From contig JBMOPC010000019.1 of the NCBI GenBank assembly GCA_049323915.1, positions 1 through 21,743 of the forward strand: a stretch of DNA of 21,743 bases, given 5' to 3'. Within the stretch, counting starts at the first letter, position 1; each line of letters begins with the position of its first letter. This document shows positions 1 through 6,968 of the stretch, one piece after another. The notes beneath the pieces were generated by a model. The model was not told the origin of the DNA. It did no database searches and worked only from the letters and a program-made list of their open reading frames with translations. The DNA comes from BRHc4a sp049323915. GTDB taxonomy: Bacteria > Bacillota > Desulfotomaculia > Desulfotomaculales > Desulfocucumaceae. The position numbers were made by a program, and so were the translations under genes.

Positions 1-606
1 GACCCCCACCTTTTCCTTGAGCTGGTTTATAAATACTACCACAGTCCTGGACTTGCTGGTGATTCCAGTAAGCTTTCTAAGCGCCTGGGACATGAGGCGG
101 GCCTGGAGCCCCACGTGGGCGTCCCCCATCTCCCCGTCAATTTCGGCCTTGGGAACCAGGGCGGCCACCGAGTCTATGACCACAACATCGACGGCCCCGC
201 TGCGGACCAGGTGCTCGCATATCTCCAGGGCCTGCTCTCCGGTATCGGGCTGCGCCACCAGCAGATTGTCTATGTCAACGCCGATGCTTTTGGCGTAATT
301 GGGATCCAGCGCATGTTCAGCGTCTATAAAAGCGGCGATTCCCCCCAGCTTCTGCGCTTCTGAAATAATATGCAGCGCCACTGTAGTTTTACCGGACGAT
401 TCCGGCCCGAATATCTCTATAACCCGCCCCCGCGGAACTCCACCCAGACCCAGTGCTATATCCAGCGTAATGGCCCCGGTGGGCACGGTTTCAATATTCA
501 GCTTGGCTGGAGAGTCCCCCAGCTTCATAACAGCGCCCTTTCCAAACTGCCTCTCAATCTGGGAAAGAGCGGCGTCCAGCGCCTTCAGCTTGTCCATTGC
601 GGCCAT
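1..606 (-). CDS. recA: Recombinase RecA, N-terminal 202 residues (3' end beyond window)
   Basis: RecA forms the nucleoprotein filament on single-stranded DNA that carries out homologous strand exchange and triggers LexA self-cleavage. The reading frame starts at ATG 604-606, with GAGGGGG about 11 nt upstream, and runs off the left edge. Visible hallmarks are the Walker A motif GPESSGKT at residues 67-74, the catalytic Glu in DAEHALD (residue 97), the Walker B strand VVVIDS (141-146), the L1 region EIDGEMGDAHVGLQAR (155-170) and FINQL (192-196), just before loop L2. No frameshift is seen. In many Firmicutes recA directly follows cinA; here cinA lies 12 kb upstream on the same strand, with an amino-acid catabolic island between them. 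A promoter-like pair and a palindrome lie just upstream. Confidence 0.98.
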   Translation of the reverse strand, partial: MAAMDKLKALDAALSQIERQFGKGAVMKLGDSPAKLNIETVPTGAITLDIALGLGGVPRGRVIEIFGPESSGKTTVALHIISEAQKLGGIAAFIDAEHALDPNYAKSIGVDIDNLLVAQPDTGEQALEICEHLVRSGAVDVVVIDSVAALVPKAEIDGEMGDAHVGLQARLMSQALRKLTGITSKSRTVVVFINQLKEKVGV

Positions 607-629
607 ATTATAGGCTTTCCCCCTCAATT

Positions 630-645
630 CCGTTCCCGGGAACGG
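630..645. promoter_or_regulatory. Perfect 16-bp palindrome in the recA leader, possible operator
   Basis: CCGTTCCCGGGAACGG is a perfect inverted repeat lying 24 bp upstream of the recA ATG, over the predicted transcription start. That is where an SOS operator would sit. It contains GTTC-N4-GAAC, the reverse orientation of the Bacillus-type LexA box GAAC-N4-GTTC, so assignment to LexA is not secure. Confidence 0.4.
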
Positions 646-646
646 T

Positions 647-675
647 TTATTAAAAGACTCCGTCTCAATCTACAA
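647..675 (-). promoter_or_regulatory. Candidate recA promoter (-35 TTGTAG, 17 bp, -10 TAATAA)
   Basis: On the minus strand TTGTAG (675-670) and TAATAA (652-647) are 17 bp apart, which would start transcription near 640, about 35 nt before the recA ATG. The match to the vegetative consensus is moderate. The predicted start falls inside the palindrome at 630-645. Confidence 0.4.
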
Positions 676-762
676 TTATTTTACCCTATGGTTTACCAGC
701 CCGTCCACTCTTTTTCAGGCACGGTTTTTCAGGCCACAGCACGGGATCCGACGGTTTTTGAC

Positions 763-798
763 ACAGGTCCGCCCAAACAGGGGGGCGGACCTGTTTTT
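763..798 (+). terminator. Strong hairpin with T5 tail downstream of the sigma-54 activator gene
   Basis: A perfect 12-bp stem (763-774 with 783-794, loop 775-782) is followed by TTTTT on the plus strand, while the minus-strand side lacks a T run. It lies 10 nt after the stop of the minus-strand activator gene. It may end that transcript by the hairpin alone, or block plus-strand read-through toward it. Confidence 0.5.
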
Positions 799-804
799 GA
801 TGCA

Positions 805-2538
805 CTACTTCTTCTTACGCCGCCCTCCGGTATTTATAATATATTTCTTCATCTTTCTGACCACGGTTGACTGGTTGATTTTAAGAGCCTCGGCCATGCG
901 GTAGGTGTTGTCGAACCGCTCGTACGCCTTTTGCAGCAGCTGTTTTTCCACCTGCCGCACGGCCTCTTCCAGCGGGCAGATGTCCAGCACGTATACCCGG
1001 CTGCCCGGGCTTTCGACGGAATTTACAATATAATCGGGCAGGTGGGCCGGCAATATATCCGAAGACTCCGTGGTAACCATAAGACGCTCCACTATATTCT
1101 CGACCTCGCGGACATTGCCGGGCCAGTGGTACTTGACCAGCATTTCCCTGGCCTCGGGGGAAAACCTCTTGCTTATCCCGTACCTGGCGTTGAAGATGCC
1201 CAGAAAGTGCTCAACCAGAGGCATTATATCATCTGTCCGGTACCTCATGGGCTGAATGTTAAGGGGAATTACATTCAGCCTGTAGAAAAGATCTTCCCTA
1301 AAAGATCCGTCCTTGACCATTTGCTTTATATCCCTGTTGGTGGCCGCTATAAACCTGACGTCAACCCCTATCTGCCTGCTTCCTCCCACCCGAATCAGAG
1401 TCCTTTGCTGTATTACGTGCAAAAGCTTTACCTGCAGATTTAAAGGCAGATCCGCAACCTCGTCCAAAAAAACCGTACCGCCGTCCCCCAGCTGTATGAG
1501 GCCCTTTTTACCTTCTTTTCTGGCGCCGGTGAAGGCGCCCGGGTCGTAGCCGAACAACTCCGACTCCAGCAGGTTGGCCGGGATGGCCCCGCAGTTTATG
1601 GTAATAAAAGGCCCCTGCTTACGCCTGCTGAGCTTGTGAATCCTGGCGGCGATTATTCCCTTGCCGACCCCGGACTCTCCGGTTATCAAAACGGTGGAGT
1701 CCACCTGGGCTATCTTCTCCACCAGGTCCATCAGCTGCTTCATCTGGGGGCTCTGGGCCACCACCTCGTCACTTGACAATTTTTCCTTCTGCAGCTGCAT
1801 TATCTGGCTGCGGTAAGTTTCGGCCAGTTTTTCGGTTTCCGTCAGCTTCTGGCGAAGGTTGGTGAGTTCGGTAATATCCCGGGAATTTACTACAACCCTT
1901 GTTATTTCCCCGGCCTCATTAAAAACAGGGTTTGCGGTTACGATTAATTCCTTGCCGCTCCTGGTTTTCTGGGCGCTGGTTATACGGCGCTTTTCCTCAA
2001 AGACCATGCGTGTCACCGAAGGCCTGAAGAATCCCTTTCTCTCCAGCTCCAGCACGTTTTGCCCTATTATTTCCTCGGTCCCGGCGCCGTAGTATGTCTC
2101 GGAAATCTTGTTGACCTTGGTCACAACCCCTTTTCCGTCAATGACAAATATCTCGTCGTAAGAAGAATTGAATATGGCCTCCAGGTCGTCTTTCAGTTCC
2201 TTTACGCTGGCCAGTTCCCTGGCCATGGCCTCCGACACCGAAATGTCCTCAAAAACCGCCACGGCGCCGTAAATATCTCCGTCCCGGATGATTGGGGCGC
2301 GATTAACAACGATAGTGCGATTCCCAAGGTCCACTTTCCGGCCCAGCTGGGCCTTGCCTGAACGGATAACATCCATCAGCCAGTTGGCGGGTATGACTTC
2401 GTTTACAGGGCGGCTTAAGGCCTCCCGGGCACTTATCCCCAACAGTGTCTCGGCCGCCCTGTTCAACGCGGTGATGATACCGCCCCGGTTGGTTATAACT
2501 ATTCCCTGGGAAATAGCGTCAATAATCTCCTGCTGCAA
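805..2538 (-). CDS. Sigma-54-dependent transcriptional activator with two PAS domains
   Basis: This is an enhancer-binding protein that hydrolyses ATP to open promoters held by RNA polymerase-sigma54. In order the 577 residues show: PAS 1 (about 5-100), PAS 2 (about 115-225), a short coiled coil (225-255), the AAA+ domain and a C-terminal helix-turn-helix. The AAA+ domain has Walker A GESGVGKG at 287-294, the sigma54 contact loop GAFTGA at 334-339, Walker B GTVFLDE at 354-360, the arginine-finger region SFREDLFYR at 412-420 and WPGNVRE at 472-478. The HTH (about 545-567, ending in NQSTVVRKMKKY) resembles TyrR/RocR-type activators. The start is TTG with GGGAGGGGG upstream. Walker A ends in Gly where most relatives have Glu. 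PAS sensing suggests a small-molecule or redox signal; the ligand is unknown. Four sigma-54 promoters nearby are its probable targets. Confidence 0.95.
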   Translation of the reverse strand: MQQEIIDAISQGIVITNRGGIITALNRAAETLLGISAREALSRPVNEVIPANWLMDVIRSGKAQLGRKVDLGNRTIVVNRAPIIRDGDIYGAVAVFEDISVSEAMARELASVKELKDDLEAIFNSSYDEIFVIDGKGVVTKVNKISETYYGAGTEEIIGQNVLELERKGFFRPSVTRMVFEEKRRITSAQKTRSGKELIVTANPVFNEAGEITRVVVNSRDITELTNLRQKLTETEKLAETYRSQIMQLQKEKLSSDEVVAQSPQMKQLMDLVEKIAQVDSTVLITGESGVGKGIIAARIHKLSRRKQGPFITINCGAIPANLLESELFGYDPGAFTGARKEGKKGLIQLGDGGTVFLDEVADLPLNLQVKLLHVIQQRTLIRVGGSRQIGVDVRFIAATNRDIKQMVKDGSFREDLFYRLNVIPLNIQPMRYRTDDIMPLVEHFLGIFNARYGISKRFSPEAREMLVKYHWPGNVREVENIVERLMVTTESSDILPAHLPDYIVNSVESPGSRVYVLDICPLEEAVRQVEKQLLQKAYERFDNTYRMAEALKINQSTVVRKMKKYIINTGGRRKKK

Positions 2539-2617
2539 GCCAGTCCCCCTCCCGGCAGAATTACGGCGCCATATAATTATATTTGCCGCCGGCCTCCATA
2601 GTCCTCTTTGACAGCGG

Positions 2618-2654
2618 GAATAAAACTCGCCGGCTGAAGGTTATCCAGCCGGCG
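2618..2654 (-). terminator. Intrinsic terminator of the glutamate dehydrogenase gene
   Basis: A 9-bp GC-rich stem (2646-2654 with 2628-2636, 9-nt loop) is followed on the minus strand by GAGTTTTATTC. It lies about 20 nt after the stop codon at 2675 and separates gdh from the activator gene. Confidence 0.75.
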
Positions 2655-2674
2655 GCCCGGGTATGAACACTAAG

Positions 2675-3970
2675 TTAAGCCAGTTTATCCTCGACCTGGG
2701 ACTGGTAAATGGACTTATGCCCCAGCCATCCACGGAGCCTCATCCCTTCGGTTATCCGCTCCACTGAAAGCACGTAGGCCGCCCTCCTCATGTCCACGTC
2801 CCTGCGCTTCTTATAGATGCCGTACACGCTGTTAAAGGATTCAACCATTGTGGCCTCCAGCTTCCTGTTGACCTCTTCCTCGGCCCAGTAGTGCCCGGCC
2901 AGGTTCTGCACCCACTCGAAGTAGGAAACGGTGACGCCGCCGGCGTTGGCCAGTATGTCGGGAATGACCAGGACCTTGTTATTGTAGAGTATCCTGTCGG
3001 CGCCCGGCGTTGTCGGGCCGTTGGCCCCCTCGGCCACAATCCTGGCCTTGATTTCACCGGCGTTTTTCTCGGTTATCTGATTTTCCAGCGCAGCCGGAAT
3101 CAGTACGTCACACTTCAGCAACAGCACTTCATCGGTGGAGATATCTTTGGTTCCGGGGCAGCCCCTGACCGAACCTGCCTTTGTTTTATGGGCGCTTACC
3201 AGGGCTATGTCAAGGCCCATGGGATTGTAGGCGCCTCCGGTTGAATCTGTTACCGCCACGATCCTGCAGCCCATTTCGGTGAGCAGCCGGGCGGCGATTG
3301 ATCCAACGTTGCCAAAGCCCAGCACCGCCGCAGTGGCGCCGTTAAGATTCAGGCCTATGGCCCTGGCGGCTTCCCGCACGGTGATCACGCAGCCCCTGGC
3401 CGTGGCCTCGACCCTGCCCCGGGATCCCCCGATGATTACCGGCTTTCCAGTGATAACTCCAAATTCGTTATACTGTCTGTATTTGGAAAACTCGTCCATC
3501 ATCCATGCCATTATCTGCCCGTTGGTATTCACGTCCGGCGCAGGAATATCTATCTCCTCGCCCAGGATGGGGGCAACGGCCTTTATATATCCCCTGCTGA
3601 GCCTTTCCAGCTCGGCGGGGGAAAGCTTCTTGGGGTCCACTATAACGCCGCCCTTGCCGCCGCCGTATGGAATACCCACAACTCCGCACTTTAGCGACAT
3701 CCATGTTGACAGAGCCTTCACCTCGTCCAGCGTGACGTCCTGGTGAAACCTGATACCGCCCTTGTACGGGCCGAGGGCGTTATTGTGCTGGGAGCGGTAG
3801 CCCAGGAAGACCCTCACCGACCCGTCGTCCATCTGAACCGGTATGGTCACGGAAAGCACACGGTTGGGCTCCTTCAGCATCTCGTAAACCACCGGGCTCA
3901 TGTTCAGCTGTTTGACAGTCTCCCTGAGCAGCCCCTGAACGATTTCAAAGCTGTTTATCTGTTTATCCAT
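2675..3970 (-). CDS. gdhA: Glutamate dehydrogenase (Glu/Leu/Phe/Val dehydrogenase family)
   Basis: It interconverts glutamate and 2-oxoglutarate plus ammonia with a nicotinamide cofactor. At 431 residues it has the usual length of the hexameric bacterial enzyme. Motifs are GPYKGGIRFH (67-76), the catalytic lysine in PYGGGKGG (Lys106), the catalytic aspartate in PAPDVNTN (Asp146), the Rossmann loop GFGNVG (218-223) and EGANGPTTP. It starts at ATG 3968-3970 after GGAGGGG. A sigma-54 promoter lies 44-61 bp upstream, a likely enhancer palindrome lies further up, and a terminator follows. This resembles Bacillus subtilis rocG, a catabolic glutamate dehydrogenase driven by sigma-L and RocR. A catabolic role is therefore inferred: regenerating 2-oxoglutarate for the aminotransferase encoded nearby. 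Coenzyme preference cannot be read with certainty. Confidence 0.96.
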   Translation of the reverse strand: MDKQINSFEIVQGLLRETVKQLNMSPVVYEMLKEPNRVLSVTIPVQMDDGSVRVFLGYRSQHNNALGPYKGGIRFHQDVTLDEVKALSTWMSLKCGVVGIPYGGGKGGVIVDPKKLSPAELERLSRGYIKAVAPILGEEIDIPAPDVNTNGQIMAWMMDEFSKYRQYNEFGVITGKPVIIGGSRGRVEATARGCVITVREAARAIGLNLNGATAAVLGFGNVGSIAARLLTEMGCRIVAVTDSTGGAYNPMGLDIALVSAHKTKAGSVRGCPGTKDISTDEVLLLKCDVLIPAALENQITEKNAGEIKARIVAEGANGPTTPGADRILYNNKVLVIPDILANAGGVTVSYFEWVQNLAGHYWAEEEVNRKLEATMVESFNSVYGIYKKRRDVDMRRAAYVLSVERITEGMRLRGWLGHKSIYQSQVEDKLA

Positions 3971-4013
3971 ATTGACCCCTCCGTTATGTAAAATTTTCTC
4001 ATGGAGGTTTTAG

Positions 4014-4031
4014 TTGCACAATTAATGCCAA
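4014..4031 (-). promoter_or_regulatory. Sigma-54 (-24/-12) promoter of glutamate dehydrogenase
   Basis: The minus strand reads TTGGCATTAATTGTGCAA. The GG (4029-4028) and GC (4017-4016) dinucleotides are exactly 12 bp apart as sigma-54 requires, and 14 of 17 positions fit YTGGCACGRNNNTTGCW. The predicted start is near 4004, giving a leader of about 34 nt with a GGAGGGG site. Confidence 0.8.
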
Positions 4032-4204
4032 AAGGATCAATAGTCTAAAAATTCCCGCCGGTCCGACAAACCCGGTGCTTTCCATTAGCCAGGCCCGGAC
4101 AGCGGTCTTGCTTTTACATAAAATGTTAATGTGCAGCAGCATTTTTTTTCTTTTATTACAGAAAAAAAACCTCAAAACCCACACCACTCCTGTATACAAT
4201 AATC

Positions 4205-4223
4205 ATGCAATGCTGCATTGCAT
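4205..4223. promoter_or_regulatory. Palindrome, candidate activator-binding site (UAS) for gdh
   Basis: ATGCAATGCTGCATTGCAT is a perfect inverted repeat of 8-bp arms around CTG. Its centre is about 210 bp upstream of the predicted sigma-54 start of gdh, a normal enhancer distance. A weaker TTGC-N7-GCAA lies next to it at 4235-4249. The same ATGCAAT/ATTGCAT arms occur in the large palindrome upstream of the permease gene. Confidence 0.55.
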
Positions 4224-4316
4224 TTCCTGCTCTGTTGCATCCCGCGCAAGAAGTCTTTTACCAGTCTTTCTGCATTTATAAAGATTTTTCTAAAAAAGTT
4301 TCTGTTAAGTCTAGAT

Positions 4317-4346
4317 TTGATTTTACTTGGATAAGTATTTTATAAT
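4317..4346 (+). promoter_or_regulatory. Sigma-A-type promoter of the flavodoxin gene
   Basis: TTGATT (4317-4322) and TATAAT (4341-4346) are 18 bp apart on the plus strand, about 85 bp before the ATG at 4431. The rest of the 460-bp gap (3971-4430) holds the gdh sigma-54 promoter, its candidate activator site and AT-rich sequence with no other recognisable gene. Confidence 0.6.
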
Positions 4347-4430
4347 ATAATGACAGAACACTTGTTTGAGATAGCGGAGGCATTCACTGAAGCTAAGTAT
4401 GTGTTTGATTTATTTATTAGGAGGACTTAA

Positions 4431-4916
4431 ATGAAAACTGCAATTGTCTTTTCATCAACTCATGGGACAGCAGAAAAAGCATCTCAATTGCTTAAGGAGA
4501 ATCTTGGCGGAGATGTGGAAATAATAGACTTAGGGAGGCACCCAAAGCAAAATATAGAAGAATTTGATACGGTAATAATTGGCGGCTCAATTCACGCCGG
4601 CACTATTCAACCAAAGGTCAAACAGTTTATAGAACGAAACAAAAATGTTTTGTCCGCTAAAAAAATAGGCCTTTTTCTTTGCTGCATGTTTGAGGGTGAA
4701 GTAGCTCAAAAACAGTTTGAGACTGCATACCCCGATGACTTAAGAAATGCATCTGTTGCCAATGGATTATTTGGTGGGGAATTTATCTTCAACAAAATGA
4801 ATTTCCTTGAAAAACTGATAGTAAAAAGGGCAAGTGGGGTAAAAAGCGATGTTTCCAACATTGATGTCAATGCAATCAAAAAGTTTGCCCATGATTTTAA
4901 GTCGGCTTTTAAATAG
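4431..4916 (+). CDS. Flavodoxin-domain protein (HemG-like family)
   Basis: A 161-residue single-domain flavodoxin, predicted cytosolic, binding FMN for electron transfer. The N-terminal beta strand MKTAIVFSST is followed by the phosphate-binding loop SSTHGTA (8-14), and IIGGSIHAG resembles the protoporphyrinogen oxidase HemG/flavodoxin_5 group. It starts at ATG after a strong AGGAGGA (4419-4425). It is the only clear plus-strand gene in the window. Its codons are markedly AT-rich (AAA, ATA, AAT) compared with its GC-rich neighbours, which suggests recent acquisition. Possible roles are electron carrier, haem-pathway oxidase or redox partner of the nearby ferredoxin-dependent AOR; the sequence does not decide between them. 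Confidence 0.85.
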   Translation: MKTAIVFSSTHGTAEKASQLLKENLGGDVEIIDLGRHPKQNIEEFDTVIIGGSIHAGTIQPKVKQFIERNKNVLSAKKIGLFLCCMFEGEVAQKQFETAYPDDLRNASVANGLFGGEFIFNKMNFLEKLIVKRASGVKSDVSNIDVNAIKKFAHDFKSAFK

Positions 4917-4994
4917 TAAATGGCCGGTGTAGATTATAAGTTTCCGGCAAAGGTGAAATAGTCACAAACACGCTTTTCTTTATCAGATCCCTTT

Positions 4995-5030
4995 AAAAAA
5001 AAGACAGTTGCTTTTTCCAGCAGCTGTCTT
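4995..5030 (-). terminator. Intrinsic terminator (12-bp stem, T8)
   Basis: The minus strand folds AAGACAGCTGCT against AGCAACTGTCTT with loop GGAAAA, followed by eight T. On the plus strand the tail is only TTTAGG, so it is a weaker terminator for the flavodoxin gene, though it may serve both. Confidence 0.8.
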
Positions 5031-5081
5031 TAGGAGAATGGAGCATAGATTTGCGGGTCCGGATCAATTCAGTGCTACAGC
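4995..5081 (-). ncRNA. Predicted sigma-54-dependent small RNA, about 87 nt
   Basis: A perfect -24/-12 promoter (5091-5107) predicts a start near 5081. Transcription leftward meets a 12-bp hairpin (5019-5030 with 5001-5012, one G-U pair, 6-nt loop) followed by a T8 run ending near 4995. No convincing open reading frame with a ribosome binding site lies between; a 17-codon ATG frame exists but has no Shine-Dalgarno sequence. Just 5' of the hairpin is TTCTCCTAA (5038-5030), which could pair over 9 nt (one G-U) with the flavodoxin ribosome binding site UUAGGAGGA at 4417-4425. The alternative is that the hairpin is only a distal terminator of the aor operon and the promoter match is a coincidence. 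Promoter and terminator are seen in the sequence; the RNA is inferred. Confidence 0.5.
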
Positions 5082-5090
5082 ATAATGATT

Positions 5091-5107
5091 GTGCAAATAT
5101 GGTGCCA
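5091..5107 (-). promoter_or_regulatory. Sigma-54 promoter without a downstream protein gene
   Basis: The minus strand reads GTGGCACCATATTTGCA: a complete TGGCAC-N5-TTGCA match with GG (5106-5105) and GC (5094-5093) 12 bp apart. It lies immediately after the hairpin that follows aor and points away from aor. The next minus-strand gene, gdh, is 1.1 kb away and has its own sigma-54 promoter. Confidence 0.75.
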
Positions 5108-5110
5108 CTT

Positions 5111-5153
5111 TAAAGACCAGTGGCAGCGGGACTGATCCCGCAGCCGGTGGTCC
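5111..5153 (-). terminator. Hairpin after aor, probable operon terminator
   Basis: A long stem, 5115-5131 with 5136-5152, pairs GACCA/TGGTC, GGC/GCC and GCGGGA/TCCCGC, with a small internal mismatch. On the minus strand it is followed by only TTTAAA, so termination may be incomplete. It lies 33 nt after the aor stop. Confidence 0.55.
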
Positions 5154-5185
5154 GGCTTTATCCCAAGGGAGCTTTTTGAAAGCTA

Positions 5186-6943
5186 TCAGTCAGCAGCGGG
5201 GTAGCCCTCGTCGTCCCAGCCCCTGATGCTGTAATAGTCATCAACCATTGACTGAAGCTCCTCCCTGGTGATTGCGCTATTCCCCCCGTTGATTGCTTCA
5301 TTGAAAAGCTTGGGCGGGAGCGTGTCCATTTGCTTGGTCGCCCCCTCACCGGCGTTGAACCGGCGGGTGAGGGTGATTATGTCATTGGCCGTTTTTTCCA
5401 GCTCCTCCTTTGTATAGCGGCAGCCGGTGATGGCATGGATGATGGGTATTAGATGGTCCCACTGGTATAGATCCCTGAAGAACACGCACAGTATCATGGT
5501 GTTGAATATGGCAAGCCGGTTCTCAAAATCCACAAACAGCGACGCCTTCCCTTCCGTGGTGGAAGGGTCAATCATACCGCTTAGCTCGGGCTTGTAAAAG
5601 GTGGCCCGCAGGTGGCAGGCCCCCCGGGTGGAGGTGGCAAAGGCCAGTCCCATTCCTTTCAGTACCCTGGGATCGTACCCGGCTGGCTCCAGCCCTTTGA
5701 CGTGAACGGCGATATCCTCCAGATTCCACTTTTCGCTGAAATGTTTTATACCCCTGGACAGGTCTTCTCCCAAGCCTGACCGGGAAGCCATGTCATTCAG
5801 AAGCCTGGCTACGCCCACAGCATCCCCGTATTCCAGACTGAAGTCCAGCCCGCCCCTTTTGGAGGCCTCCATCACCAGCCCGGCCAGGTTGCCGGCGGTG
5901 ATTGTATCAATGCCCAGGCGGTCGCAAATATCATTGAGGTATATTATTTCATCCAGGCGGTCGATGCAGCACAGGCCCCCGAAGGAATATATTGTTTCAT
6001 ATTCAGGCCCCTCCAGCCTCAGGCCGGCATGCCTCCCCGCCGCGACCTCGGTGTCCTTGCCGCAGGCAAGAAAACACTGGGGGCATGACCGGGACCGGAC
6101 CTTGAAATTCTGCTGGTGCGCATCCCCGCTGATTTCCCTCCACCTGTCGTAACTGCCTTCAGACCAGTATCGGGTGGGAAATGCCTTTGCCCCGTTCATT
6201 ATCCCCACCATCACGGGGGTGCCATATGTCTGGTAGGCCTTGACCCCGGGATTGTCCTTGGCCCTTTGGCGGAGGCGGTCAACCTCTTCCTTAAGAAGTT
6301 CCGGGTGGGCAATTTCACACCTGGCCCCGCCGCAAAACACCATTGCCTTTAATTTTTTGGATCCCATCACCGCGCCCATGCCGGTACGCCCGGCGGAGCG
6401 CCAGTAATTATTCTCCACACAGGCGAAGTGCACCATGTTTTCGCCGGCAGGGCCTATTACAACGGCCTGGGCGCCGGCCACACCCACCTCGGCCAGAACG
6501 CTGTCCTCGGTGGAATAGGTGTCCATACCCCACAGGTGGGAGGCGTCACGGAAAGTCACCTCTTCATCGCTTACCACCAGGTAAACGGGTTCAGCCGAAA
6601 CCCCTTCGATTATAATGGCGTCATATCCGGTACGCCTCATGGCGGGTGCAACCCTGCCGCCGGAGTAGGATTCGGCGTACATTCCGGTGAGTGGGGATTT
6701 ACTGTAAATACCGTAGCGACTGGCGCCTGGAAGGATGGTGTCGGTGCCGGGGCCGGTGGTAAATATAAGTTTGTTATCATGTCCAAGGGGATAGGTTCCT
6801 GCCGGGACATTGTTTAACAGAAGGTAGGAACCAAGCCCTTTTCCCCCGAGATAACTTTTTAGCACCTGATCCGGAATGTTTTCAACAACATGGGACTTGT
6901 CTGTCAGGTTTATTCTTAGTAACTTTCCGTAGAACCCTTTCAT
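5186..6943 (-). CDS. aor: Tungsten-type aldehyde:ferredoxin oxidoreductase
   Basis: It oxidises aldehydes to carboxylic acids with ferredoxin as electron acceptor, using a bis-pterin tungsten (or molybdenum) cofactor and one 4Fe-4S cluster. At 585 residues it is a typical AOR subunit starting MKGFYGKLLRINL. The cluster cysteines are visible as CPQCFLAC (Cys287, 290, 294) and a late cysteine in MILCVFF (Cys486). AGRTGMGAVMGSKKLKA (184-200), EGPEYET (311-317) and RGACHLRA (440-447) are cofactor and active-site regions of the family. It starts at ATG 6941-6943 with GAGGTAG upstream, 25 nt after the aminotransferase stop, so the two are co-transcribed. The inferred substrate is the aldehyde or semialdehyde released by that aminotransferase; the natural substrate cannot be read from sequence. 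Confidence 0.95.
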   Translation of the reverse strand: MKGFYGKLLRINLTDKSHVVENIPDQVLKSYLGGKGLGSYLLLNNVPAGTYPLGHDNKLIFTTGPGTDTILPGASRYGIYSKSPLTGMYAESYSGGRVAPAMRRTGYDAIIIEGVSAEPVYLVVSDEEVTFRDASHLWGMDTYSTEDSVLAEVGVAGAQAVVIGPAGENMVHFACVENNYWRSAGRTGMGAVMGSKKLKAMVFCGGARCEIAHPELLKEEVDRLRQRAKDNPGVKAYQTYGTPVMVGIMNGAKAFPTRYWSEGSYDRWREISGDAHQQNFKVRSRSCPQCFLACGKDTEVAAGRHAGLRLEGPEYETIYSFGGLCCIDRLDEIIYLNDICDRLGIDTITAGNLAGLVMEASKRGGLDFSLEYGDAVGVARLLNDMASRSGLGEDLSRGIKHFSEKWNLEDIAVHVKGLEPAGYDPRVLKGMGLAFATSTRGACHLRATFYKPELSGMIDPSTTEGKASLFVDFENRLAIFNTMILCVFFRDLYQWDHLIPIIHAITGCRYTKEELEKTANDIITLTRRFNAGEGATKQMDTLPPKLFNEAINGGNSAITREELQSMVDDYYSIRGWDDEGYPAAD

Positions 6944-6968
6944 TATTTCTACCTCGCTATATAGCTCT

